Positions 20,042 through 28,082 of a stretch of DNA of 64,000 bases are shown here, piece after piece. Position numbers and translations under genes: made by a program. The stretch lies in NCBI RefSeq assembly GCF_001751245.1, contig NZ_LJGU01000095.1, positions 41,475 through 105,474 of the forward strand, in the 5' to 3' direction. The first letter of the stretch is position 1. Each line of letters opens with the position of its first letter. Source of the stretch: Streptomyces oceani (GTDB lineage Bacteria; Actinomycetota; Actinomycetes; Streptomycetales; Streptomycetaceae). The notes beneath the pieces were generated by a model. It was given only the letters and a program-made list of their open reading frames with translations. It was not told the origin of the DNA and did not search any database.

Positions 20042-20934
20042 GCCATCATCTCCTGCCCCTCCTCCTCACGGTCCTGGGCAGCGGTGTTTTCACGCCAGAG
20101 CTCCTCGCCAGGTCCGAGTGGTCCCACCAGGTGCCCCGGCTTGCCGCCACGACCTGGGCCGCGCTGAGCGTCATCTTCGTCGGCGCCTCGGGTGTGGCCC
20201 TGTCGCAGGTGCTGCGACCAAGCGACGCCGGGCACCATCTGCTGAGCCTGTTGTCGGCGTGCCAGCCATGGACGGGCGAGAACTCGGAGGTGGGCCCCGT
20301 CCTGGTGACGACGGCCCTTCTGATCGTGCCATTCGCCGCCGCCGTGCTGTGGAAGCTCCGCAGCTCCTCACGGAGCCGGCACCAGCACGCCTCGACACTG
20401 CGGCTGGTGGGGCGTCGGATGGGCGGGATTCCGGCGACCGTGCTGGACCACGACTCCCCCGTGGCGTACTGCCTTCCCGGACGCACGCCCCAAGTCGTGG
20501 TCACCTCCGGGGCGTTACACAACCTGACCGAGGCACAACTAGCAGCCGTACTGACCCACGAGTGGGCGCACATCAGGGGCCGTCACCACATCCCGGTGGC
20601 GGCCGCCGAGGCGTTCGGAACCGTCTTCGGTCCGCTTCCGCTGGCGCGCCACATTCGGTCGCAGGTTCCGCTCCTGATGGAACTGGCAGCTGACGACCGT
20701 ACGTTACGCCGCTGTTCCCGCGACGCCTTGGCCGCCGCGCTCTACGTTATGGCAGCGGGGCAGGCCCCACGGGAGACGCTCGCCGCCGGTGGTCCGTCGG
20801 CGGCGCTTCGCATCCGACGCCTCGTCAGGCCGCAGCGGCCGAACCGCACCGTACCCCGCGGACTGCTGTGCCTCTTCCTCTCCGCCATACCCACGGTCCC
20901 GCTTCTCGCGGCCTGTTGCACTCTCCCGGCCTAG
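20038..20934 (+). CDS. M56-family membrane metallopeptidase (BlaR1/MecR1-like)
   Basis: 298 residues with several transmembrane helices and the zinc motif HEWAH in LTHEWAHIRGRHH; a downstream Glu/Asp region (LMELAADDRTLRR) supplies the third ligand. It lacks the penicillin-binding sensor domain of BlaR1, so it is the short actinobacterial type. It is translationally coupled to the BlaI-type gene (GTGA overlap), indicating a sensor-protease and repressor pair. Confidence 0.92.
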   Translation: MSHHLLPLLLTVLGSGVFTPELLARSEWSHQVPRLAATTWAALSVIFVGASGVALSQVLRPSDAGHHLLSLLSACQPWTGENSEVGPVLVTTALLIVPFAAAVLWKLRSSSRSRHQHASTLRLVGRRMGGIPATVLDHDSPVAYCLPGRTPQVVVTSGALHNLTEAQLAAVLTHEWAHIRGRHHIPVAAAEAFGTVFGPLPLARHIRSQVPLLMELAADDRTLRRCSRDALAAALYVMAAGQAPRETLAAGGPSAALRIRRLVRPQRPNRTVPRGLLCLFLSAIPTVPLLAACCTLPA

Positions 20935-21145
20935 CGCGGTCGAAACGAACCCAAGAACTACTAATTTACTAAGGAATTCAGTAGACAGGCCCCGGTTCGC
21001 CCTTTCGTTCCGTCCCCGCTATTCTCATTCATCTGACCAAATCAACGGCGGCTCACAATTCCCACCCATACCCCTGTTTTCGCGCCGCTCACGCCGCTAG
21101 GGTCGGCATGCGGGAAGAGGGCCGCCGCAAGGAGGTACTAGGCCT

Positions 21146-21646
21146 ATGACGCCGGTCGACGTGCGGCGAGCAGTCCCAGCAGAGGCCTCCGCGGTGTCCA
21201 GGGTATTGGCTGAGGCAATCAGAGCCAGCTACACGGACCACTTAGCAGAAGCCACCCTGTTGCGCATGATCGGAGAGCAGTGCTCCCTGCCGCGCATTCG
21301 CGCGGAAATCGGTATTCCGGGGGGAACTCCGGGCTGGCTCGGCTGGCTGGTGGCAGTGACCGCCGACGGCACGGTTGTCGGCGCCGTCGCGGGCGGCGTT
21401 CCGTCATCGGAGACGGGGGAGGTCTACTCCCTATGCACCGCGCCTGCCCATCGTCGCGGGAGAATTGGCAGCCAACTGCTTTCGGCCGCCACCGACCAGC
21501 AGAAGACACACCGGGCTCGGCGCCAGGCCATCTCTGTCCGTTCCCCGGACGACCCCCTGCTGCCCTTCCTGCGTCACCACGGCTTCCAACTCCAGGACCC
21601 TCAGCCGGAACAGGACGACACGCTGCGCTGCCTGCGGGACCTCTGA
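21146..21646 (+). CDS. GNAT-family N-acetyltransferase
   Basis: 166 residues with the acetyl-CoA motif APAHRRGRIGSQLL and a C-terminal FLRHHGFQL beta-bulge region. The start at 21146 is preceded by aaggaggta. The substrate is unknown. The gene precedes a methyltransferase on the same strand after 187 bp. Confidence 0.88.
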   Translation: MTPVDVRRAVPAEASAVSRVLAEAIRASYTDHLAEATLLRMIGEQCSLPRIRAEIGIPGGTPGWLGWLVAVTADGTVVGAVAGGVPSSETGEVYSLCTAPAHRRGRIGSQLLSAATDQQKTHRARRQAISVRSPDDPLLPFLRHHGFQLQDPQPEQDDTLRCLRDL

Positions 21647-21833
21647 CCGGTCGCCATCCGGTCGGTCGCCGCTTCCTGGCAGATCCACGCCATCGCGTGG
21701 ACACGCAGTCGCGTTCGCTGGCTCCCACCCACAGGCCCGGGCCACGATGTGTGGCATACGGCGCGGCCCCGGCGGCACGGGTGCCCCGCCCGGATTGGCA
21801 GGGGACCGGCCGACCGACCTTCCTGGAGGAGCG

Positions 21834-22772
21834 ATGGACGCACATACCAGCGCCGGCAGGCCGGCCCTGCTCGATCCCTCGTGCAGACCTTCGAGCGGCT
21901 GTAAACCCGCGGCGGGTTCGGTGCCACGACTCTTCCCCCGGGAGGCGGATTTCCCGGAGTTCCACTCGTGGCTTCCCGGATTGGAGTCCATGGCTCCGCT
22001 GTCACCCGATGACCTGTGGCTCCAGGGTTCCGTGCTGGGGCCGTTCAGCGCCGACATCGTCGGCTACCTCGGACTCGCCCGCGCGACCGGAGGCCCGGTC
22101 CTCGATCTGGGGTCGGGAGCCGGGCGGCTGACCGTCCCGTTCGCCCGGCACGGGTTCAGCGTGGAAGCGGTGGACCGGGACGCGCCCAGCCTGGCCCAAT
22201 TGCGGTCCTGGGCGGCCCGTTTCGGGCCACGGGTCAACCGATTGGTGACCACCACCAAGGCGGATCTCACCGAGTTGCGACTCAGCGGCTGTTACCGACT
22301 CGCGGTGCTGGCCGGCGCCATGGTCGCGACCATTCCGCCAGAGGCCCGTCGCGGAGTGTTCCGCGAGATCGCCTCGTGTCTCGGCAGGAGCGGCACACTG
22401 GCTCTCGACTTCACCGTGCACGAGGCCTCAGAACTTCGCGACCACCCACGTCGCGAAAGCACCTTCCACGTCCCCCGGTTCGACGAGGTCACCGAACGCG
22501 TGCGGTATCGTCAGGAGTTCTTCCCGTCGGACGTACGGGAACTGGTCACCTACGACTGTGAGCGTTCCGCGCAGGGCCATGCGCACCGGGTGCGGCTGAC
22601 CACCGAGAAGTGGATCGTCGAACCGGCGCGGCTGCACGAGGACCTTCGCGCCGCGGGCCTCCGTGTCGTCGTGACGAACAGACATCGACTCGACCGGCGC
22701 ACGCGCAGCGTCCTACTCGTCTGCGCGCCCCTGGATTCCGAGCCTCCCCCGGCGGGACCACACGCACCGTAA
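21834..22772 (+). CDS. Class I SAM-dependent methyltransferase
   Basis: 312 residues from ATG 21834 (ggagga 3 nt upstream). The SAM-binding motif VLDLGSGAGRLTVPFA lies at about residue 90, followed by VEAVDRD and the later TLALDFTVHE strand. The C-terminal region (VRLTTEKWIVEPARLHEDL) resembles methyltransferases found in natural-product or RiPP loci, but the substrate cannot be assigned. It lies upstream of a LuxR-type regulator. Confidence 0.85.
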   Translation: MDAHTSAGRPALLDPSCRPSSGCKPAAGSVPRLFPREADFPEFHSWLPGLESMAPLSPDDLWLQGSVLGPFSADIVGYLGLARATGGPVLDLGSGAGRLTVPFARHGFSVEAVDRDAPSLAQLRSWAARFGPRVNRLVTTTKADLTELRLSGCYRLAVLAGAMVATIPPEARRGVFREIASCLGRSGTLALDFTVHEASELRDHPRRESTFHVPRFDEVTERVRYRQEFFPSDVRELVTYDCERSAQGHAHRVRLTTEKWIVEPARLHEDLRAAGLRVVVTNRHRLDRRTRSVLLVCAPLDSEPPPAGPHAP

Positions 22773-22779
22773 CGCGTCA

Positions 22780-22795
22780 TGTGACGCGCGTCACA
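22780..22795. promoter_or_regulatory. CRP-like palindrome
   Basis: TGTGA-CGCGCG-TCACA is a perfect 16-bp palindrome matching the CRP/FNR half-site spacing. It lies 88 bp upstream of the regulator gene at 22883. Streptomyces has a CRP homologue with GTG-N6-CAC specificity, so this is a plausible site. Confidence 0.55.
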
Positions 22796-22882
22796 GGGGA
22801 ATTCCGAGTCGAGGGTAAATGCCGCCTCATGTGACATAGTTTCCGAGGGGCACACCAGGCGACGAGGGGAGTCTGCGGCACC

Positions 22883-23938
22883 GTGGCGGGAATCAGGTCC
22901 GGGGGGCGTTCGGATGTGACCGACGTGACGCTGACTCTCTATCAGGCACTGCGCAGCCGCGGGGCGTCCAGCTTCGCCGAGTCCGTCGCCGACCTGGGAC
23001 TCACCCCGGACGAGATCGCGGACAGCCGAGCCGAGTTGGTGGCACTGGGACTCATCGTCCCGACGGGAACCGCGCACGACAGCCAACTGGCGCTGGACGA
23101 CGGACGCAGTCCCGAGGAGGAGACGGACGCCGTCGCCGTGATCGCTCCGGAGATCGCCCTACTCCGGCTGCTGGAACGCGAGCAGCGCAGGCTGCGGGAA
23201 CGCCTGACCGAGGCCGACGAAGCCTACGAGCGACTGGAGCACCTAGCAGCCCGGTTCCTGCGCGCCGGCACCCTCGACCAGGCCCAGGTCGAGGTCGAGG
23301 TCCTCACCGACTACCGGCGGATACAGCAGGTCCTGGAGGACATCGCGGATGTCATCCAGCACGACCTCGCCTCACTGCACCCGGGGGCGCTGCGCCGCGA
23401 GATCCCGGAACGCGCCCTGGACCGGGACAGACGCCAGCTGGAAAGCGGAGTGCGGGTCCGCGCCGTCTACAACCGCCGGTTCGCCTCCGTGCCCGAACAG
23501 GCGGAATACTTCCGTCGCAAGGTGGAGCTGGGAGTGGAGGTTCGGCTGTCACCCGTGGTCCCGATGGACATGGTGCTGGCCGATCAGCAGTTCGCCTTGC
23601 TGCCCGTCGACCCGGAGGACACCTCCGCGGGGGCCATACTCGCCCGTGGCTCCGCCCTCGTACGCTCGTATCTGGCGCTGTTCGAGTACTGCTGGCACAC
23701 CGCCACCAGTTACGGCGAGCAAAGCACGCCCGAGCAGGGCGGCGACGGGCTGACGGAACAGCAGCGAGCCGCGCTGCGCATGCTGGCCTCCGGGATGAAG
23801 GACGAGAAGATCGCCCGCAGTCTCGGGGTCTCCCTCCGGACGGTGAGCCGGGTGCTCTCCGAGCTGATGCAGGAGCTCGGCGCCTCCAGCAGGTTCGAGG
23901 CCGGAGTACGCGCCACCCGGCTCGGCTGGCTGGACTAA
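22883..23938 (+). CDS. LuxR-type regulator with TrmB-like N-terminal region
   Basis: 351 residues from GTG 22883. The N-terminus (LTLYQALRSRGASSFAESV) resembles a TrmB/GntR-like wing. A coiled region (LLEREQRRLRERLTEADEAYERLE) follows, then a phospholipase-D-like sensor region with VRAVYNRRFASVPEQAEYF. The C-terminus has a LuxR HTH (LTEQQRAALRMLASGMKDEK, then SLRTVSRVLSELMQELGASS). Such orphan regulators are frequent in Streptomyces biosynthetic regions; the ligand is unknown. Confidence 0.85.
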   Translation: MAGIRSGGRSDVTDVTLTLYQALRSRGASSFAESVADLGLTPDEIADSRAELVALGLIVPTGTAHDSQLALDDGRSPEEETDAVAVIAPEIALLRLLEREQRRLRERLTEADEAYERLEHLAARFLRAGTLDQAQVEVEVLTDYRRIQQVLEDIADVIQHDLASLHPGALRREIPERALDRDRRQLESGVRVRAVYNRRFASVPEQAEYFRRKVELGVEVRLSPVVPMDMVLADQQFALLPVDPEDTSAGAILARGSALVRSYLALFEYCWHTATSYGEQSTPEQGGDGLTEQQRAALRMLASGMKDEKIARSLGVSLRTVSRVLSELMQELGASSRFEAGVRATRLGWLD

Positions 23939-23981
23939 GCCTGGGCGGGCGCTCCACTTCTTGACCGGGGCCGGTTGTACG

Positions 23982-23995
23982 ATGTTGACAAACAT
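23982..23995. promoter_or_regulatory. Putative Fur-family operator (ATGTT-GACA-AACAT)
   Basis: ATGTT and AACAT are inverted repeats around GACA in an AT-rich patch 26 bp upstream of the Fur-family gene, the position expected for autoregulation. It is AT-rich relative to the surroundings. Confidence 0.5.
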
Positions 23996-24020
23996 TTGGT
24001 CCCCGCAAGAGGGCGGAGCG

Positions 24021-24440
24021 ATGGCACGGGAAACGGCACAGACAGACGAGGCGATGATTCAGCGGCTCCGCGACGTCGGCCTCCGCGTCACCGGGCCGAG
24101 GCTCGAGGTGCTGCGGGTCCTGTCCTCGGGCGAGCACCTGGACGTCGAGGCGATCACCAACGCGGCCCGGGACCGGCTGGGCACGCTGACCAGCCAAGCC
24201 GTCTACGACATGCTTCGGCATTTCCTGGACACCGGACTGGTCACCAAGTTCGACCGCCCGGGATGGCCCGCCGTGTTCGAGATCGGCGACACACCGCACC
24301 AGCACGCACTCTGCGTGACCTGCGGCCAGGTGGTCAACATTTCGGTGACGCCCGAGGAAATCCCACGCAAACGCCTCCGGGGCTGGAATCTGGACTCCGT
24401 TGAGATCACTTTCAAAGGGGACTGTCCAGACTGTCGTTGA
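24021..24440 (+). CDS. Fur-family metalloregulator (FurA/CatR-like)
   Basis: 139 residues from ATG 24021. It has a winged helix (LRDVGLRVTGPRLEVLRVL, TSQAVYDMLRHF) and a C-terminal dimerisation domain with two zinc-type CxxC motifs (CVTCG and CPDC). The metal-sensing segment is TPHQHALCVTCGQVV. Actinomycete FurA/CatR proteins repress catalase and themselves in response to iron or peroxide. No katG/catA lies next to it here, so the target is elsewhere. Confidence 0.9.
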   Translation: MARETAQTDEAMIQRLRDVGLRVTGPRLEVLRVLSSGEHLDVEAITNAARDRLGTLTSQAVYDMLRHFLDTGLVTKFDRPGWPAVFEIGDTPHQHALCVTCGQVVNISVTPEEIPRKRLRGWNLDSVEITFKGDCPDCR

Positions 24441-24504
24441 TCCGAGGACTTTCCGAGTAATCCACCCTCGAACTGGGTCGGGTAGACGCTTAGGCGATCG
24501 CAAA

Positions 24505-24548
24505 AAGGGGTCGGGGCCCGTCCCCTGCGGAACGGACCCCGACCCCTT
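24505..24548. terminator. Bidirectional terminator
   Basis: AAGGGGTCGGGG (24505-24516) pairs with 24537-24548. The loop itself contains CCGT/ACGG that extends the stem past one mismatch. It lies between the convergent Fur-type gene and the small secreted peptide gene. Confidence 0.85.
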
Positions 24549-24566
24549 GCCGTTACTTCCTACATT

Positions 24567-24746
24567 CTACTTCCCAGCGATGGGCCATTCGCTCCCCGGC
24601 GACGATTCCACGGACCGCTGCGAGACCGGCGCCTCGTCGAGCGCCAGCACCGCGGAGGGGACGGCAACTGCCGAGCAGAGCAGGGTCGCGGCGAACAGGC
24701 GAACGAGAACCGGGCGCAGGTTGCTGGTGTGGAGTGCGGCGGTCAT
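24567..24746 (-). CDS. Small secreted peptide (59 aa)
   Basis: ATG 24746 has a near-ideal RBS (ggagg, 4 nt spacing). The product has a typical signal peptide: basic LRPVLVR, hydrophobic LFAATLLCSAVAVPSAVLA, with a likely cleavage site after VLA. This leaves a mature peptide of about 24 residues beginning LDEAPVSQ and ending EWPIAGK. It is a single-gene unit ending at the terminator at 24505-24548. No family was recognised. A secreted signalling or structural peptide is possible. Confidence 0.6.
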   Translation of the reverse strand: MTAALHTSNLRPVLVRLFAATLLCSAVAVPSAVLALDEAPVSQRSVESSPGSEWPIAGK

Positions 24747-25072
24747 GAATCCTCCAGGATATGGAAGCCATTAAGGTCGGTGCCTCCCCACCCGTGCCGC
24801 CGGGTTTCCGGGGTGACACTTAAATAATGGCCCCTCGCCGGTCCGCTCACCAGAGTTTTCGGGGTTCGTGCTCACGCCATGGCAAGGACGCGACAAAATT
24901 CCCGGGAGGGAAACGAGGAAGAGGGTCAGCCGCACTCCGAACCACTCATTTTGATTGAAGCATAGTTTTTAACTCCCAAAAAAACTGCTAGGCTTCTGGA
25001 GTGGCTTCCCCTGGCCTCCAGGAGGGGGTAGCCACCTGGGGCAGAGACGTGCCGCCGCCTCTGCCCCTCCCC
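24747..25072. other. AT-rich non-coding interval
   Basis: 326 bp. The part from about 24937 to 24992 is markedly AT-rich for this genome (attttgattgaag, agtttttaact, runs of A) and reads as poly-U on the minus strand. The right end holds hairpins that terminate the minus-strand mshA-like operon. No gene is seen. Confidence 0.5.
25001..25068 (-). terminator. Tandem hairpins ending the 25-32 kb operon
   Basis: GGGGCAGAG (25039-25047) pairs perfectly with 25060-25068 just after the stop of the glycosyltransferase gene. A second, imperfect hairpin has GTGGCT (25001) and AGCCAC (25031) as its base. Minus-strand T runs follow, consistent with intrinsic termination. Confidence 0.75.
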
Positions 25073-26347
25073 CTAACCCCGGGGCGTCAGCGCCTCGCGG
25101 GCGGCCCGGTACACGTCGAGGGTCTCCTTCGCGGCACGCTCCCAACTCAGCCCGGAGGCATGCCGTACGGCACCGCGGCCCATCAGCTCCACCAGATCCG
25201 GGCGTTCGGCCCACCACAGCAGGCGCAGCGCGTAGTCGACCGGATCATGGCCTGCCACCAACAGCCCCGTGACGCCGTCCCACACGGCGGTGGGCAGACC
25301 TCCGACGGCCGCGGCCAGGACCGGGGTTCCGCATGCCTGGGCCTCCAGCGCCACCAGTCCGAAGGACTCGCTTCGCGAAGGCATCACGACGACATCGGCG
25401 GCCCTGTACCAGTCGGCGAGCACGTCCTGCGGCACCGCTCCCCCGAACCGGAGGACGTCCGCGATACCCATTCGGGCGCACATCTTGTGCCAACGCTCCG
25501 GTTCCGCGGTGCCGGTACCGCTCAGTCCGCCGATGACGGGTACCAGCAGCCTGCGCCGCAGTCCCGGTGCCATCCCGAGCAGTTCGACCACCGCCCGGAG
25601 CAGCACGTCGGGCCCCTTGAGCGGTTGGATACGGCCCGCGAACAGCGGTACGAAGGCGTGCCGCGGTATCCCCAGCCGGTCCCGGGCCGCGGCACGTCCG
25701 TCGCCCCGATGGAATATCCGCAGGTCGACGCCTGGGCGTACCACGTCCGTACGCGCGGCGCCGTACAGTGACCTGAGCGCCTCGGCTTCGGCGGGGGTGT
25801 TGGCGATGAGCCGGTCGGCCGAGCCGATCACCCGGTGCTCGCCCTGCACGCGGTGTTCCGGTTCCGGGGTGTCGCCCTCGGCTAGTGCGGCGTTCTTCAC
25901 CCGGGCGAGCGTGTGCATGGTGTGCACCAGTGGTATCCGCCAGTGCGCCGCGGCGATCCGGCCGACCTGTCCCGAGAGCCAGTAGTGCGAGTGGACCACG
26001 TCGTACGGGCGACCGTTCCGGTCGGGATCGGTACTGCGGAGCAACGAGAGCGAGAACTCCGCCAACCGGTCCGGTAGTTGCTCCTTGGCCAGGGGCGCGC
26101 GTGGGCCCGCGACCAGATTTCGCACCCGTACTCCGGGGCCGAGGTCAACGCGCTGCGGCTGGCCCTGGGCGCCGCACCGTGTGAACAGGTCGACGTCCGC
26201 GTCCTGTTCGGCGAGGCACCGGGCCAGCTGGCGCATGTAGACGTTCATCCCGCCGGCGTCGCCGGTTCCGGGCTGGTGCAGCGGTGAGGTGTGGACACTG
26301 AGCATGGCGACGCGCAGCGGGCGGTTCGCGGCCGGGCCTGAGGTCAC
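25073..26347 (-). CDS. mshA: MshA-like inositol-phosphate N-acetylglucosaminyltransferase
   Basis: 424 residues from GTG 26347 (aggagg-like agggag 5 nt upstream). The N-terminus RVAMLSVHTSPLHQPGTGD followed by GGMNVY, the HSHYWLSGQVG segment, GRIQPLKGPDVL and SESFGLVALEAQACGTPV are all hallmarks of MshA, the GT4 enzyme making GlcNAc-Ins-P in mycothiol synthesis. In this window it is the last gene of an operon with a MetRS-like protein and an SDR, not a standard mycothiol location. It may therefore be a paralogue serving secondary metabolism; whether the genome has a second mshA cannot be seen here. Confidence 0.85.
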   Translation of the reverse strand: MTSGPAANRPLRVAMLSVHTSPLHQPGTGDAGGMNVYMRQLARCLAEQDADVDLFTRCGAQGQPQRVDLGPGVRVRNLVAGPRAPLAKEQLPDRLAEFSLSLLRSTDPDRNGRPYDVVHSHYWLSGQVGRIAAAHWRIPLVHTMHTLARVKNAALAEGDTPEPEHRVQGEHRVIGSADRLIANTPAEAEALRSLYGAARTDVVRPGVDLRIFHRGDGRAAARDRLGIPRHAFVPLFAGRIQPLKGPDVLLRAVVELLGMAPGLRRRLLVPVIGGLSGTGTAEPERWHKMCARMGIADVLRFGGAVPQDVLADWYRAADVVVMPSRSESFGLVALEAQACGTPVLAAAVGGLPTAVWDGVTGLLVAGHDPVDYALRLLWWAERPDLVELMGRGAVRHASGLSWERAAKETLDVYRAAREALTPRG

Positions 26348-26462
26348 GTGGACTCCCTGTACGTAGGGCCACGTGCGCTGCCGCCGCGTACCGACGCCCA
26401 GGCACGCGGCGGGCGATGCGGACTCCCGGTTGCCCGGAAGGGTGAAGCGGGATGGAGCGTTC

Positions 26463-28043
26463 TCAGAACCCGAAGACGGGACCCGAGGGCGGTGCCAGGC
26501 GGCTCCCCGGCGGTGGCGGGGACAACGCCGCGGCCGTCACCGGGGCGCCGGGGGCGAGCCCGAGCGCGGCGGCGAGCCGGTCCGCGCCTTCCGGCATGAC
26601 CGGCCGTACCCACGCCGTGAGCGCGGCCGCCACGGCGAGCTGGGCCGCGAGCGCACGCTGGCGCTCGGCCCCGCCCTCGGGGTGGCCCAGGTCGGGGGCG
26701 TTGACGTCGCCGAAGACGGCCACGCAGCGCACCGCTTCGTCCAGTACGGCCACCGCACGCCTCGGGTCGAGGTCCTGCGGGCCGAGGGCCTCACGCAGGT
26801 CCTCCACCGTCCGCTCCAGGCGACGGAGCAGGGTGGGCCAACCGACTCCGCCCGGTTCGGCGTCCGGCACGACTCCTCCGCACTCCTGTCGGACCGCGGT
26901 GAACAGTCCGCTCAGCCACCGGTTCCAGGACGCGTCCAACAGCGTCCGGGTACGGCGGAGTTCCTCGTGACTGAAGGCCGTACGACGGGCGGCGGGACGC
27001 TCCTGGAGTACGTGGCGGCGCAGGGTGTCCGAGCCATGCTCGGCAAGCAGGTCGATCGCCCACAACGGGGGCTCGCCGCTCCCGACCGCCGGCTCCGCCA
27101 GGAGGTACGACTCGTTGACGACGAAGTCCTGCGGGAGTTTGAGGCCCTTCGCGAACATCAGCAGCGGCAGGAGCACCGCGTGGCTGAAGGCGTGGCCGAA
27201 GCCGCAGAAGTGGACGGTCCGGTCCGGCTCTGGCCGCCCGTCGAAGGAGTAGCTGTACAGGTGCAGCGCGGCCGCCTCGAAGCAGGCGTCGACACGGTGC
27301 TCCGGAAAGCCCGCCACCGGCACGGGTACACCCCACTCTCCCGGGTGGCTGACAGCCAGTTCGGGCAGCCCGTCCTCGGCCAGCTGCCGACACATGGCGA
27401 CGAGCCGCGGCGGCATTCCGGCTCCCTCGGACCAGTACTCGGTAAGACGCTCCCGGAAGGGTTCCAGCGGGAGATAGAGGCGACGGCAGCGGCGGGGCCG
27501 TGCCTCGGCACCGCACAGAGCGCACTCCGCGTCGAGCAGGTCCCCGCAGTCGTTGGGGCGCGCGCACTCGTGGCACATCCCCCCGGCGCAGGTGGCCTCG
27601 CAGTGCGGGCAGTTACCGACGACGTGCGCGCCGTACAACCAGCGGTCGCAGGGGGCGCAGTACGGCAGCGGCCGGGTGCGGGGGACGATCAGGCCCTCGG
27701 CCGCCATCCGTCCGTACAGCTCCCTGATCCAGCCGACGAAGGCCGTGGAGGCACCGGGATGCACGATGTCGTCGAACTCGACGCCCGAGCTCAGCCAGTC
27801 CGCGGCGATGGACTCACGGTAGCCCGCGGCGACCTCGCCGGGCTTGCGTCCGACCCGCAGCGACTTGACCTCCACGGAACTGTGGTGGTCGCTGGTACCC
27901 GTGGTGAACAGCACCGACGTGCCGTCCGCGCGAAGGAAGCGGCTGAGCATGTCGGCGGCGACGTAGGGGCCGGCGAGGTGGCCGACGTGCAGTTCGCCGT
28001 CCGTGGCGGGCGGCGTCGCGGTGATCCAGATCGGCCCGGTCAT
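26463..28043 (-). CDS. Methionyl-tRNA-synthetase-like protein lacking KMSKS
   Basis: 526 residues from ATG 28043 (aaggagg, 7 nt). Class I aaRS fold of the MetRS type: WITATPPATDGELHVGHLAG holds the HIGH-like motif. The knuckle has multiple Cys (CAPCDRW, CPHC, CHEC, CALC), and an anticodon-binding-like helical C-terminal part follows. The KMSKS loop is replaced by a sequence around LLAEPAVGSGEPPLW, and the usual GKD is GFGH. It is therefore unlikely to be a translational MetRS. A role as an amino-acid ligase, comparable to MshC (a CysRS paralogue) in mycothiol synthesis, is plausible but inferred. Confidence 0.85.
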   Translation of the reverse strand: MTGPIWITATPPATDGELHVGHLAGPYVAADMLSRFLRADGTSVLFTTGTSDHHSSVEVKSLRVGRKPGEVAAGYRESIAADWLSSGVEFDDIVHPGASTAFVGWIRELYGRMAAEGLIVPRTRPLPYCAPCDRWLYGAHVVGNCPHCEATCAGGMCHECARPNDCGDLLDAECALCGAEARPRRCRRLYLPLEPFRERLTEYWSEGAGMPPRLVAMCRQLAEDGLPELAVSHPGEWGVPVPVAGFPEHRVDACFEAAALHLYSYSFDGRPEPDRTVHFCGFGHAFSHAVLLPLLMFAKGLKLPQDFVVNESYLLAEPAVGSGEPPLWAIDLLAEHGSDTLRRHVLQERPAARRTAFSHEELRRTRTLLDASWNRWLSGLFTAVRQECGGVVPDAEPGGVGWPTLLRRLERTVEDLREALGPQDLDPRRAVAVLDEAVRCVAVFGDVNAPDLGHPEGGAERQRALAAQLAVAAALTAWVRPVMPEGADRLAAALGLAPGAPVTAAALSPPPPGSRLAPPSGPVFGF

Positions 28044-28082
28044 GAACGAACCTCCTTCACGAGTCTGACGCGGTCAGCGCGG

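Noticed and set aside
26463..28043. Cupin-MetRS hydrazine synthetase
   Set aside because: The C-terminus contains no cupin domain, and no lysine N-hydroxylase is nearby, so the known N-N-forming fusion is not present as such.
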